Source: Botryllus schlosseri (taxonomy: Eukaryota > Chordata > Ascidiacea > Stolidobranchia > Styelidae). From it: 20,109 nt of DNA. Below, in pieces: positions 10,315-18,933 of the stretch. The stretch's first letter is position 1; each line of letters opens with the position of its first letter. The translations under genes and the position numbers were made by a program. Under the pieces are notes generated by a model. The model searched no databases, had not been told where the DNA came from, and was given only the letters and a program-made list of their open reading frames with translations. The stretch is from contig KE605795.1 of the NCBI GenBank assembly GCA_000444245.1, forward strand, positions 1-20,109. Reading direction: 5' to 3'.

Positions 10315-10456
10315 CTCGATCCCAAATTGTAAAATATAGGGTTCAGACATTCCGACAGTCGCAGAAGGCAATAGGCGGTGACAAAAAACTTCCATTCAAA
10401 ACTGGCCTGCATGCTCTCTCCGCTGTTTCGTAGAGTAGCCGCTATGACTTTGTACG
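10315..10456 (-). CDS. GPCR exon: third extracellular loop and TM7 (NPIFY)
   Basis: A 142-base exon after acceptor TTTCACGCAG. It reads YKVIAATLRNSGESM, then the TM7 segment WKFFVTAYCLLRLSECLNPI and FYNLGS. NPIFY is the class A NPxxY signature that packs against TM3 and the loop 2 region in active receptors. It joins TM6 in phase 1 (A + CG gives Thr). It ends at donor AG|GTAAGA, phase 2. Read without splicing, the same bases give AGG TAA, Arg then stop, five residues after the NPIFY Tyr, so the splice choice decides whether a helix-8 tail exists. I prefer splicing because the donor is near consensus and most class A receptors have a tail. Confidence 0.85.
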
Positions 10457-10518
10457 CTGCGTGAAATACGGTACGTGTTATCAATGCGTCGGAACAACAT
10501 TATCATCACTGCTCNTAC
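10457..10518 (-). other. 62-base mini-intron between TM6 and TM7
   Basis: The donor is GTANGAG (with an uncalled base at 10515), a branch-point-like TTGATAAC lies about 25 bases before the end, and the acceptor is TTTCACGCAG. Reading through instead gives a TGA stop in the TM6 frame. Removing 62 bases restores a receptor-like frame into TM7, which is the main support. Confidence 0.75.
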
Positions 10519-10626
10519 TCAAGTCTGGAATGTAGCCGAGCATGAACGAGGCGATTATGAGAACGAGTTGCATTAGGGCGTGCTTCTCTTTGCGTGAGCT
10601 CTTCCTGGCCGCGCCTTTTCTGACAT
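10519..10626 (-). CDS. GPCR exon: third intracellular loop and TM6
   Basis: A 108-base exon after acceptor AATTATGTAG. It reads VRKGAARKSSRKEKHALMQL then VLIIASFMLGYIPDL. A strongly basic third intracellular loop runs into TM6. The canonical FxxCWxP is here FMLGYIP: the Phe and Pro are kept, but the toggle Trp is Tyr and the Cys is Gly. It joins the TM5 exon in phase 1 (G + AT gives Asp) and the TM7 exon in phase 1 across a 62-base intron. The exon length equals 2 + 35 codons + 1, exactly as the phases require. Confidence 0.85.
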
Positions 10627-10854
10627 CTACATAATTGGGCAAGTTCAGTATATTATTAACAATTCTATCAAATCAATACACCACAAGAATGTGATACAAT
10701 GAAAAGATAGGAAGACGTTGAAACGATTTGGAGTAGTCTTTGAAATCAGACACCCATCTGACCTAGGAGATAAAGAGGAGACATGCACAGTGAATGAAAA
10801 GTAATGGAAGATAACATGAAGGCATAAAATCTTATATCTCTACCAAATGTTCAC

Positions 10855-12153
10855 CCGAGGTGGTCAAAGTAGTCAAGAAATCTACTCAAGTAGAAGTAGA
10901 AGTAGCGACGACAAAATCTACTCAAGTACGAGTAGAAGAACTTCTTCTTATAACAACCTAAAACTACGTGAAGTAGAAGTAGAATTGACTGACTTTAAAA
11001 GTACTCAAGTAAGTAAGTAGTTAGTTGTAAAAACGATCCTAATACGTTCACATGGATTGTAAAAAGGTTCAAATTGAGTTATGGGATAGGTGACGAGCTT
11101 GATTCATATTGATGCATACCAGCAGGTATCCAATTTTCAATAGCATAAGCATTCGTCCACATCATGGGATGAAAATGATAGTAGGCTATTGATGGGGAAA
11201 TGCGATGCTAATCCTCTGTTTTCTCGAACAGCACGTTTTATAAAATAGCATGGTATGGCACCATTCCCCATGTTATAAGGCCCGTAGTTTAGTCGAAGAG
11301 CGATAAGGAGAAGTTGTATAAGATACGGTGTAAACACTTTGCGCGATTAGTAAACGGTAATAAAAATTATGGTGGACCATAAAAATGCCATATTGTGTAG
11401 CTTTATTTCCAGAAATTAAAAGCATTAATAGACTTGCCTTTATACTTCAACATGTATGTTATCCAGACCAAAGAACTGATAATAATTATAACTCAAAGTA
11501 CTGGGAATTGAAAGTGAAATATAAATACTACTTCTAAAAGCCGAACATGTATTTCATGTTTTTAGTCCAGAAAGTTTCAAAGGTGGTATGCTAAAACAGC
11601 TCTAAAACTAAAAAAAAAGTCACAGTCCACTTTTCCAGATTTGGACACGCCATGGATATGCTAGATTATAATATGATAAGTAAATGCTAGATTGCGAAAC
11701 ATCAGTTTCAAACGTTATGATGAGCCATATATACTGTGATGAATTATTTGATATGGGCGAAAGGCGACAATGTGGTGTGAACAGAGCCACGCCTACCCTC
11801 TACCTAAATTATATTGACCGATACTTTCGAAAAATCATACTGGTCACTCCGTATCCACTGCGCGCGAAGCGCGACGAAAATTCTGGGCTTTACGAATATT
11901 TTATGAAAATTAAATGTTGATACTCCGTGAAAACAGCCCCGAAATTCCTCAGGCTATCTTCCTGATTAGAAGATTGAACTACTTCTACTTGACAAACTGA
12001 AAATAGCGAAAAGTAAGTAAGTAGATCACAAAATATTACGAAGTAGAAGTGGAAGTAGCGAAAATCAGATCTACTTGAGTAAGTACTAGAAGTAGAGGAT
12101 AACTTCTTGAGTACTTCGAAAAAGTAGAAGTACTTAGTTACTGACCACCTCTG
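10855..12153. mobile_element. hAT-like non-autonomous element A2, in a receptor intron
   Basis: A 1299-bp element with ends CCGAGGTGGTCA and TGACCACCTCTG and a perfect 8-bp duplication ATGTTCAC (10847-10854 and 12154-12161). It is collinear with A1 (992-2281) over its whole length with modest divergence, and has the same GTAGAAGTAG subterminal clusters. A 78-codon frame at 11684-11920 corresponds to the 71-codon frame of A1, though no domain is recognised. It lies in the intron between the TM5 and TM6 exons of the minus-strand receptor gene. Confidence 0.94.
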
Positions 12154-12161
12154 ATGTTCAC

Positions 12162-12302
12162 TAGGTATGAACAGCAGTGAACCGGGCCCAGTGGGCCGTG
12201 TTTCTTAGAATTGCCAAAGATGGATTTAGTCGATGGGTCACATGCTTTTAGCAGAGGATCTGAGGTGACCATACCTTCCTATTTGCAGCTGCACGTTAAC
12301 CC
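12162..12302. other. Intron sequence between A2 and D2
   Basis: A short unassigned part of the receptor's TM5-TM6 intron. It contains no coding signal that fits the receptor phases. Confidence 0.4.
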
Positions 12303-12726
12303 TAGGGTTACCATAAGCCGTCTTTTACCAGGATTTGTCCTCTTTTTTCCCCAAAAATTGAATTGTCTTTTGAGGACCCCTAAAAGTCCTCCTTTTTGGT
12401 GAATTATTCTTCTTTTTGCAGAAAAAGTATTAAAATGCGATGAAAAAGTTGACTTCTACGCAGAATTGGTTAGCAGAATTGTATAAAAGTGGGAAATGCG
12501 GGAGGCGATCAAAATGATAACTTTTTTTCAGTCAACTACCGGTACTCAAAAGTATTGTTAAAAGCGTTTTTTTCGGGAGGCGAGAAAACGTGATGACCTT
12601 TTTTAGTCAACGCAGAAGTTTTGAAAGAAAGCTTTTCAAATTCACGAGTTTTCTCAGCTGGTACTAGAGCTTTCAGAATTTTTGAAAAGTTGTCTTTTCA
12701 TCGGATCTAAAAATCTGGTAACCCTA
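12303..12726 (-). mobile_element. hAT-like non-autonomous element D2, in a receptor intron
   Basis: A 424-bp element with good inverted ends TAGGGTTACCA and TGGTAACCCTA. It is homologous to D1 (3615-4048) read on the other strand. TAGGG-type ends with a CC core are common in hAT elements. No convincing 8-bp duplication is visible (GTTAACCC against TTATAAGG), so a TA-type target with ends beginning GGGTTACC remains possible. The pyrimidine-rich and purine-rich interior (AGTCCTCC, GAGGAC) gives a 63-codon chance frame. Confidence 0.7.
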
Positions 12727-12997
12727 TTATAAGGTTTCGTTTCGTGTGAAATTCATAATACAATGGTTTTGTTCCTTTAACCCTCTGTTGATGCACAGTT
12801 CGTTTTGTCCACCAGTAGTCTATTTAGTAATGTGCTGATGTGTGATAGTTACATGCGCTAGAATCTTGCTGTTTTTGCTCGGAGTATCACCGAAGGCTGA
12901 GAGATTGGCGTAAGAGTTTCCAAGTTTAGAAAAGGTCAGGATCCATTGAACTACATAGAAGTAGTTACGCGAAGAGCGATGGAAATCCCAACATTAC

Positions 12998-13128
12998 CCT
13001 TGTCTCGTCGTACGATTCTCTTCGCTAGAAGCAAGCATACGACTGTAGCCACAATCACGACAGCTCCCATTGGTATGTAAGTGACTATCGGGAAGCCTAT
13101 CTTCACAAATTCAGATAGCATCCCAATC
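12998..13128 (-). CDS. GPCR exon: TM5
   Basis: A 131-base exon after acceptor AATCTTTGCAG, ending at donor G|GTAATG. It reads IGMLSEFVKIGFPIVTYIPM then GAVVIVATVVCLLLAKRIVR, RDK. One hydrophobic helix with an FP near its start and a basic run at its end fits TM5 followed by the third intracellular loop. The usual Tyr eight residues after the TM5 Pro is absent. It joins the TM4 exon in phase 2 (TG + G gives Trp). Its length equals 1 + 43 codons + 1, as the phases require. The frame runs on to a stop at 12951 if unspliced, but that would end the protein before TM6. Confidence 0.8.
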
Positions 13129-14053
13129 CTGCAAAGATTGGTTGACACGTTAACCAACTGATCCTTGGCCGTGCCGTGCGTCATATGGAGGCTCATTCAC
13201 ACTCTTTGCGTGAATGTGAATGTGCATGTGCATGTGCATTACCCATCACAAGGTCAAAAAACCGCCATGATCACATAGCAAATTGAGGAATCCAATATAG
13301 ACAACACGGTAAATTAGTACATGAAGTTACACACGACAGCAACATGCGTATGTAGACGTAGTGGTCACATAGTGACGTAATCATAACAGTCTACCAGTCT
13401 TGCGTCACAATGCCAATAACGACGGAACGGAGTAATTTCCAATAATGCAATGCTGAATTCCGAATGACAGAAACGATAGGCATTGGACTCGAGCATGCAA
13501 TGCTAAATCTAATTGCCTAATTAGGCTAATTATACCGAACTCTAATCTATTCTAATCTAATTCCAATTTAATTTGTGAATAGTTTTTAGGCTCTCATTTT
13601 AATTCAAATTTAATTGCAGATTTGCATGAAATGGAACATGAGAGCTGTAAAGTGCAAAACGACATTTGCTACTCTCATGAATATGAAAATAAAATCTGAT
13701 TTGATATGAACTGAAGTGAACTGAGCTTGTATCCAAGTGTTCGCTAATTCAGTAATTCTAATTCCAATCTAGTTTGAAGAAACCGCGTAGCTACAATTCT
13801 AATTCGTGTATAATTTGGGGAGAAAACTATTGAAGTAATTCCCTTATAATTTGGAAAAGCTGAAAGTGTTCTAGCGATGTACTGTACACGCCTGTTATTT
13901 ATGTGATCCAAGTCCCAAGTGCGTGTTCGGTTAAAAGACTGCTCCAAATCGTTCCGACTCCTACCCATCTGTTCGTTGTATCGCAATCTCGTGGTGTATT
14001 TAAATGCTGAAATTGTCGTCTAAACTGTACTGAACTGATGTGTGTATACCTAC
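13129..14053 (-). other. Receptor intron TM4-TM5, with simple repeats
   Basis: A 925-base intron. At about 13207-13240 there is a short hexamer tract (TGAATG and TGTGCA units). About 13500-13580 is a run of CTAATC/TCTAATT motifs. The part at 13745-13890 (CTAATTCAGTAATTCTAATT, AATTTGGAAAAGCTGAA) resembles 18270-18330 (CTAATTCGGGAATTCTAAG, AATTTGGAAAAACTGAA), suggesting another low-copy repeat. No further exon is apparent. Confidence 0.55.
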
Positions 14054-14237
14054 CAATCACTGGAGGCCGTGCAAGCTTTCTGGATGTCGCCGTTAAACGT
14101 GCGTTTTCCTGGCGGAAATACTTGAGGCCAAAGGTAATAGATTACGAAGCCGACCGCGAATGTCTCGATCCAAATTACGACGACTGCTATCTGAAACGTA
14201 CGTTGAGAATCATATGTAAACGGGAAGTGTATGGCAA
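14054..14237 (-). CDS. GPCR exon: second intracellular loop, TM4, second extracellular loop
   Basis: The exon reads (V)AIHFPFTYDSQRTFQ, then TM4 IAVVVIWIETFAVGFVIYYL, WPQVFPPGKRTFNGDIQKAC, TASSD. VAIHFPFTY matches the class A stretch after DRY (V-x-x-P-x-x-Y). The Trp in VVIWIE fits the conserved TM4 Trp, and the Cys in KACTAS is placed to pair with the TM3 Cys. The 3' end is a strong donor TG|GTAGGT, phase 2. The 5' end is less sure: acceptors lie at TACAG (exon start 14261), AATAG (14244) and TCAAG (14237). Only the last gives a phase-1 join to the TM3 exon without a stop. A downstream acceptor TTTCAG (start 14190) would drop loop 2. Confidence 0.78.
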
Positions 14238-14261
14238 CTTGAATCTATTCAGGATAATGGC

Positions 14262-15433
14262 CTGTACTTCGTTGTTGGGCTTTTGGCTACACCTATGCAG
14301 AAGTTCTCAAAGTAGTCAAAATAGTGCGAATTTCCAAACTATGTCAAAACTATTCCGAGTATTTAAAGGTTGATCTGAGGATGCTACTTTTGAAATTGTA
14401 TCTTCGTGATTAACGCGAAATTACCAATGACACTTCAAATATACGCTGTTTGGACCGGCTGATATAACGATGTCACTATAGTCAAAATGTTGCAAACATG
14501 CCCGAAACTATACTTTCTACTACACATGGTGTAAAAGGTATGTGGTTTTGTCTAATAAAAACTGTTAATTGCAATTGAATGTAGTCTAAAAAATAAACAC
14601 AATTGATTTATTATGGCATGTACGAAAGCTGAGTACTCCGAAACTAGTGAGTACTTAGCTCATGATCACCATCATAGCGAGTAGCTACTTCAGTCGATGT
14701 GTTTCGGTAATATTAAACATAATTTATTTACAAGACGAGCAATGGATACAATATTATTGTGCGGGATAGAGGGATTTTGACAGACAAGAACTCATTTAAT
14801 ACGTCGTTGAGTATCAATCTAATTGCCTGATTATGCGTCAATCACAAATGCCAAACGTTTCAAATACGAAATATCAAATTTGTGATGCTTCGTCAATCCA
14901 AGCTTTCGATACTGTTTTTTTGTTTACTGGATTCCATTTTCCGTTTACAATTTCAATATGGTTATAGTTACATCACCAGCGAACTCACATATTACGCAAT
15001 ATTGGCATAACCTTAACTGCCGCTATAATGGCCATGATTGCCATGATAATATCATTAAAACGACGACTCAATATAATCAGTCAGGACATAAAAACTCAAG
15101 TTGGGCATTTGTTATCGGTTTGAACGCATTTGATAACAACTGATTCCAGCAGGCTCAAACATTGGGCTAGGTTCGTTGAGCAAATCCTAAAGATATCGTA
15201 TATCATAATATCGGATATCAGCGCTTTAGATATGTCCTTTTTGAAAAGTTTGTTAGCAGTTGCAACTCACCTTCGCGTGACGGGATGTGATCATTCTGAA
15301 CTTGTGAGGAAATCGTACTGATATCAACCGCAAAAGGGTAAATAGCAAAACATGCTGAATGGTGGCACACGATGTCCAAAAGTCTACGGCTATGCCAAGC
15401 TGCAATGCATATCAGAATCAAGGTCTTCTCCAA
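14262..15433 (-). other. Receptor intron TM3-TM4, part next to the TM4 exon
   Basis: No exon carrying a DRY-like motif followed by a donor was found here on the minus strand. The part at 14298-14330 (TTCTCAAAGTAGTCAAAATA) and that at 14636-14665 (GAGTACTTAGCTCATGATCA) resemble the left and right ends of family A, so a diverged A-like relic of about 370 bp may lie at 14298-14670. Frames at 14958-15321 on the plus strand show no domain. Confidence 0.45.
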
Positions 15434-15630
15434 ATTTGCAATATACAATTGAATAGTATATTCACATTGAAATGAACCCGAATATATTCGGGTTGTCTTG
15501 TCAGTAGATGATAAGAATTGGAAAGGACATTGTAAATCAACCGGCGTATCTAAACAATATGACATCGCCGGCATGGAATTTTGAATAATTGAAGAGAGCG
15601 CTACAGATAGCCCAATGTAATATTCTAGAT

Positions 15631-16572
15631 CAGGGGCGGGCAACATACGGCCCGCGGGCCGGATCCGGCCAGCGAAGGGATTTTGTCCGGCCCGCGGACA
15701 TTTTTCCGTCTTACATGATAATGTGGCCCGCGGCCCCAGTCTTCCGAGATTCCCCAATAATTGCTTACATACATCAAATTTTAGTGACTGTATGTTTTTA
15801 TACACAATTACACGTGTATGCGCACTGCGCAGCGAGCGAGGGTGAAGCGAGAAGACTTGCATTATCGGCGTTTACGATGTACTCAACTCTAATGTCATTT
15901 GTGGTAAACATGGTTTTTGAACAACCGTAGTGCAGGCTACTTCCACACACAATTAAGATAATCTAATGTTGATGTGTTTTGATCGAGTAATGAATGATTA
16001 CAATGGTAATTCACACCACGCCGATATTTCTTATTTTTGATTCCGTAACCGTCGACTTGTAGCACGGCACACTTCCAGCCTTTTGTAGGACACCGCTTAT
16101 GCCAGGGGTCGCCATCTCAAAACAGGTCTCGGGTCACTTTCAAAATCCGAGGCCGCGTGCCGCATGAATTCAATATCGAGATAAAATAGGCCACACAGTC
16201 GAACAACCACGCTATCTCGTCACCTACTAAACCCTAATAAATTCATAACTTGGTAAATTTGGGGTACCGGGCTTATCGAACGCCTTGAAATCTTCATTAA
16301 GGATTGCACAGTGTGTTGATTGATCAGAGAGAAGCAGACATGGTGGTGCCTGTATGACAATGCTGTTCTCAAATCCACATTGTCTTCGTCATAATTGACG
16401 AGAAATGGCTTTGAAGTTACATTGCTGTCGTTAAAATACATTCGTTAAATACGATTTATTCCTTGTATATGTGGATAAATGGGCGAATAATGTATCAATT
16501 CAGCAATCCGGCCCGCCAAGTACTTAATTTTCCTGTATCCGGCCCGCCGACTGGAGAAGTTGCCCGCCCCTG
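15631..16572 (+). mobile_element. hAT-like non-autonomous element C1, nested in repeat R-b
   Basis: A 942-bp element with 14-base inverted ends CAGGGGCGGGCAAC and GTTGCCCGCCCCTG and a perfect 8-bp duplication TTCTAGAT (15623-15630 and 16573-16580). GC-rich subterminal GGCCCGCGGGCCGGATCCGG repeats flank an AT-rich interior. It resembles the widespread CAGGGGYNGGCAAC hAT elements. An additional hAT-like terminus, CAGGGGTCGCCA, sits at 16103-16114 in its middle. Frames crossing its ends on either strand (for example 15218-15862 minus) are by-products of composition. No transposase was recognised. Confidence 0.93.
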
Positions 16573-16715
16573 TTCTAGATGGTACACGAAATCCTTTTGT
16601 TGGCACAGACTTGGTTTGCCTATTTTCATAAAAGTCGATTTCGAAGCACCCAAATGAAAGTGTGAATAACGGCCTCTCCCGACGACGCCAAATCTGTTGT
16701 CACGATAATTTTCGC

Positions 16716-16792
16716 ACAAATAGGATTGAAGAGCTTCTTGGAGGTACAGAACTTCAATATAAAATTGAATATACTATTCAACAAATAGGATT
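16716..16792. repeat. 53-base segment flanked by 12-base direct repeats
   Basis: ACAAATAGGATT occurs at 16716-16727 and again at 16781-16792. The intervening 53 bases (GAAGAGCTTCTTGGAGGTAC ... ATACTATTCA) reproduce the left border of repeat R as seen at 8076-8120. This looks like a minute R-border insertion, or a local duplication, inside R-b. Confidence 0.7.
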
Positions 16793-16949
16793 ATGCAGCG
16801 AATGTCTACCACTGGCAGAATTTATGACATTTGTCTGCTCTGTATTAAGCTTCAGGGGATGAGTCAAAGGTGTGTTTTTCTCAGATCGTGATGCGCGTGT
16901 TTTTATAAAGCTACAGACTCACAAATATACTATTCAATTGTATATTTAC

Positions 16950-17883
16950 TAGGGATGGTGTGAACCTCTGAAAGGCTCAGCTTCGTGTGAACACGAACCT
17001 TTCTGAAAGGTTCTGTGTGAACACGAACGTGAACCTCATGACGTCACGTGACGTCATATTGCTAATCCCAACCCTATCTTTCAATGAAGTGATAGCTTAT
17101 ATTATTGTACACGATATCTAGCGAAGACTCGGGCCACATAATGTCACAATGCTGAAGTGCATATTGGCGTCGCTTAATATATCAACTGAGGCGATCAAAT
17201 GATATAATACTTCCATAAAATCAATATTATCCGTCACTTTGCCAACAATTTCGATGAGGACTTGCCATGGAATATATGCTTACGCCTTAACAGTCTTGGC
17301 CAGACCGGACAATGTATTCAGCGTCTGAGTATTGCTACATTGATTTTGAGCAGAGTGTAAAACGGGGTTTCTATACTTGCTACCGATATTCTGCCATTAA
17401 TAAGTTATACAGCAGTAGCCAACACCCCAATCGCACGGTGTTTTTTATGATACAATAAACATATGAAGTCAAGATTGACTGGTTGAATAAGCATCATTCG
17501 CTGACTACATGTAGTGTATTTCGCTCGTGACGTTGTGTGATTGCGAGTCGAGCTCTTAGCAGAGAGTCGCTAAATATTCACAAACGGAAATCTGGATATT
17601 TGGAGCAAACTTTTGTAACAAAGCAAGTAAAATTTTTGAGATTGTCAAGTTGCATATTTGTTTTGTGTTGATTTTTTCTGCTGCCAGCGGCATGCACAGA
17701 GTGGCCCGCAGTTGAAATGCAATAAATTTGTACTAAAGATGTCATAATGAAGTGAAAATTGTAATATATGAAAAAGGTTCACAGTGCAGAACCTATCAAG
17801 GTTCTGTTGTGAACGCGAACCTCTGAATTTACGAGGTTCACACACAGAACGCGAACCTGAACCTCACGTTCACACCATCCCCA
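16950..17883 (+). mobile_element. hAT-like non-autonomous element F, nested in repeat R-b
   Basis: A 934-bp element with inverted ends TAGGGATGGTGTGAAC and GTTCACACCATCCCCA and a perfect 8-bp duplication ATATTTAC (16942-16949 and 17884-17891). Subterminal regions contain many GTGAACCTCTGAAAGG and GAGGTTCACA-type motifs on both sides. A 20-base perfect palindrome lies at 17038-17057. No transposase frame was found. It landed inside the right inverted end of repeat R-b, so it is younger than that copy. Confidence 0.92.
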
Positions 17884-17908
17884 ATATTTACGTTCCGTAC
17901 CTCTTCAC

Positions 17909-18933
17909 ATTTGCAATATACTAATGAACGCTGACATTCTTTTCAATAGAGGTCGCGGTAGGTCCTTGTATAATTTTCACAGTGATGAAAACCAAGCAGC
18001 TAGTTCCATTTCTGTGAATCAGACTGTGACAACCCAGGATAACAGATAACCCAGTTGTAAAATTAGTGCGATCAGAGCGAAGTGCCCGTAATCATGTCAT
18101 ATGCTTTAATTGCATTTCTAATCTATTGTCGAGTTTGCCAGAACATGCTACAGGATACCTGAATATTGCGAAACGAGTCAACCTATGCGTACGGACATTT
18201 GCCATTCACGTGCTTACGAGACAGGACTCTGATATGGTATGAACCTATCTTGATTTTCGTTGTGTGTCTGTCTAATTCGGGAATTCTAAGTCCACTTTAA
18301 TTTGGAAAAACTGAACACTTTCTCTTAGTGAAGCGCTGCTGGGAATTTGTTCGCCCGATTAAGATATTAGACAATATTACAAGGAACTTTACAGTGACGT
18401 ATATAAATAAGTAAATAGCAGATTTGATCAGCTAATCGGCAACGTTTAATATCCGCTGATTCTCAATTTATCAGAAGGTCGTTTCTCGATACGATTTCAT
18501 CAGATGTGTATAGGCTACTTGTAGACATTTTATGCGATCTTGTGTCTTCAGGTCTGGATACAATTAGGGTGTATACAAAATATACATATATGCATCAGCA
18601 AATTTCGGTACAATATTACACCTTTTCGCCCGTTACAGTGGATGCCAACCAGATAAATTTCACCATTTTAACTGGAGATAAATCCCATGGGTGTATTAGA
18701 GGGTAAGGTTTTCCTGTAACACTTCAAAAAAAATGGTGTACATACAAAGGATATACCTCCATAAGGATTAGTAGAATTGACTAATTTTGATTAAGATGTT
18801 GTATTCGATTGATAAGGCCGAGGTAGGTTCTGGTCTTGTGTGCATTTGGTATATTCACGCCCGTATATCAGGGGTGGTACACTGGTTGGAGCATACTCTA
18901 TTTTCGCTAAGAGTGCATGAGCATATTCCCTAC
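17909..18933 (-). other. Receptor intron TM3-TM4, part next to the TM3 exon
   Basis: Non-coding. ATTTGCAATATAC at 17909-17921 is an exact copy of 15434-15446 at the other side of repeat R-b. About 18270-18330 resembles part of the TM4-TM5 intron (see 13129-14053). No exon with a DRY-like end was found on the minus strand. The 66-codon plus-strand frame at 18506-18706 has no recognised domain. Confidence 0.5.

Larger units (their letters stand above)
15434..17908 (+). mobile_element. Repeat R, copy b, split by elements C1 and F
   Basis: The left part (15434-15630) shares AATATACAATTGAATAGTATATT, GACATCGCCGGCATG and GAAGAGAGCG with copies a and c. The middle (16581-16949) continues with GGTACACGAA and ATAAAAGTCGATTTC. 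The right end, ATATACTATTCAATTGTATA at 16925-16944, continues after F with TTACGTTCCGTACCTCTTC (17889-17907) and is the inverse of GAGGTACAGAAC...AATATACAATTGAATAG in copy a. R therefore seems to have inverted ends and is about 580 bp once C1, F and their duplications are subtracted. No coding frame is supported. The superfamily is unassigned. Confidence 0.65.

Noticed and set aside
14038-14373. 111-codon plus-strand frame
   Set aside because: It is antisense to the TM4 exon, whose receptor motifs, splice sites and phase are much better supported.
15218-15862. 214-codon minus-strand frame
   Set aside because: It runs from intron through repeat R-b into the GC-rich left end of C1, crossing the target duplication, so it cannot be an old coding unit.
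16220-16441. 73-codon minus-strand frame in C1 as a transposase remnant
   Set aside because: No hAT transposase motif (dimerisation region, CxxH, RW) could be recognised.
16103-16572. A separate complete hAT element inside C1
   Set aside because: GCTTATGC before 16103 is not duplicated after 16572, whereas the outer ends have a perfect TTCTAGAT duplication.
15434-17921. Directly repeated ends of R-b as an LTR element
   Set aside because: The direct repeat is only 13 bases, no reverse transcriptase or primer-binding site is present, and the longer relationship between the ends is inverted.
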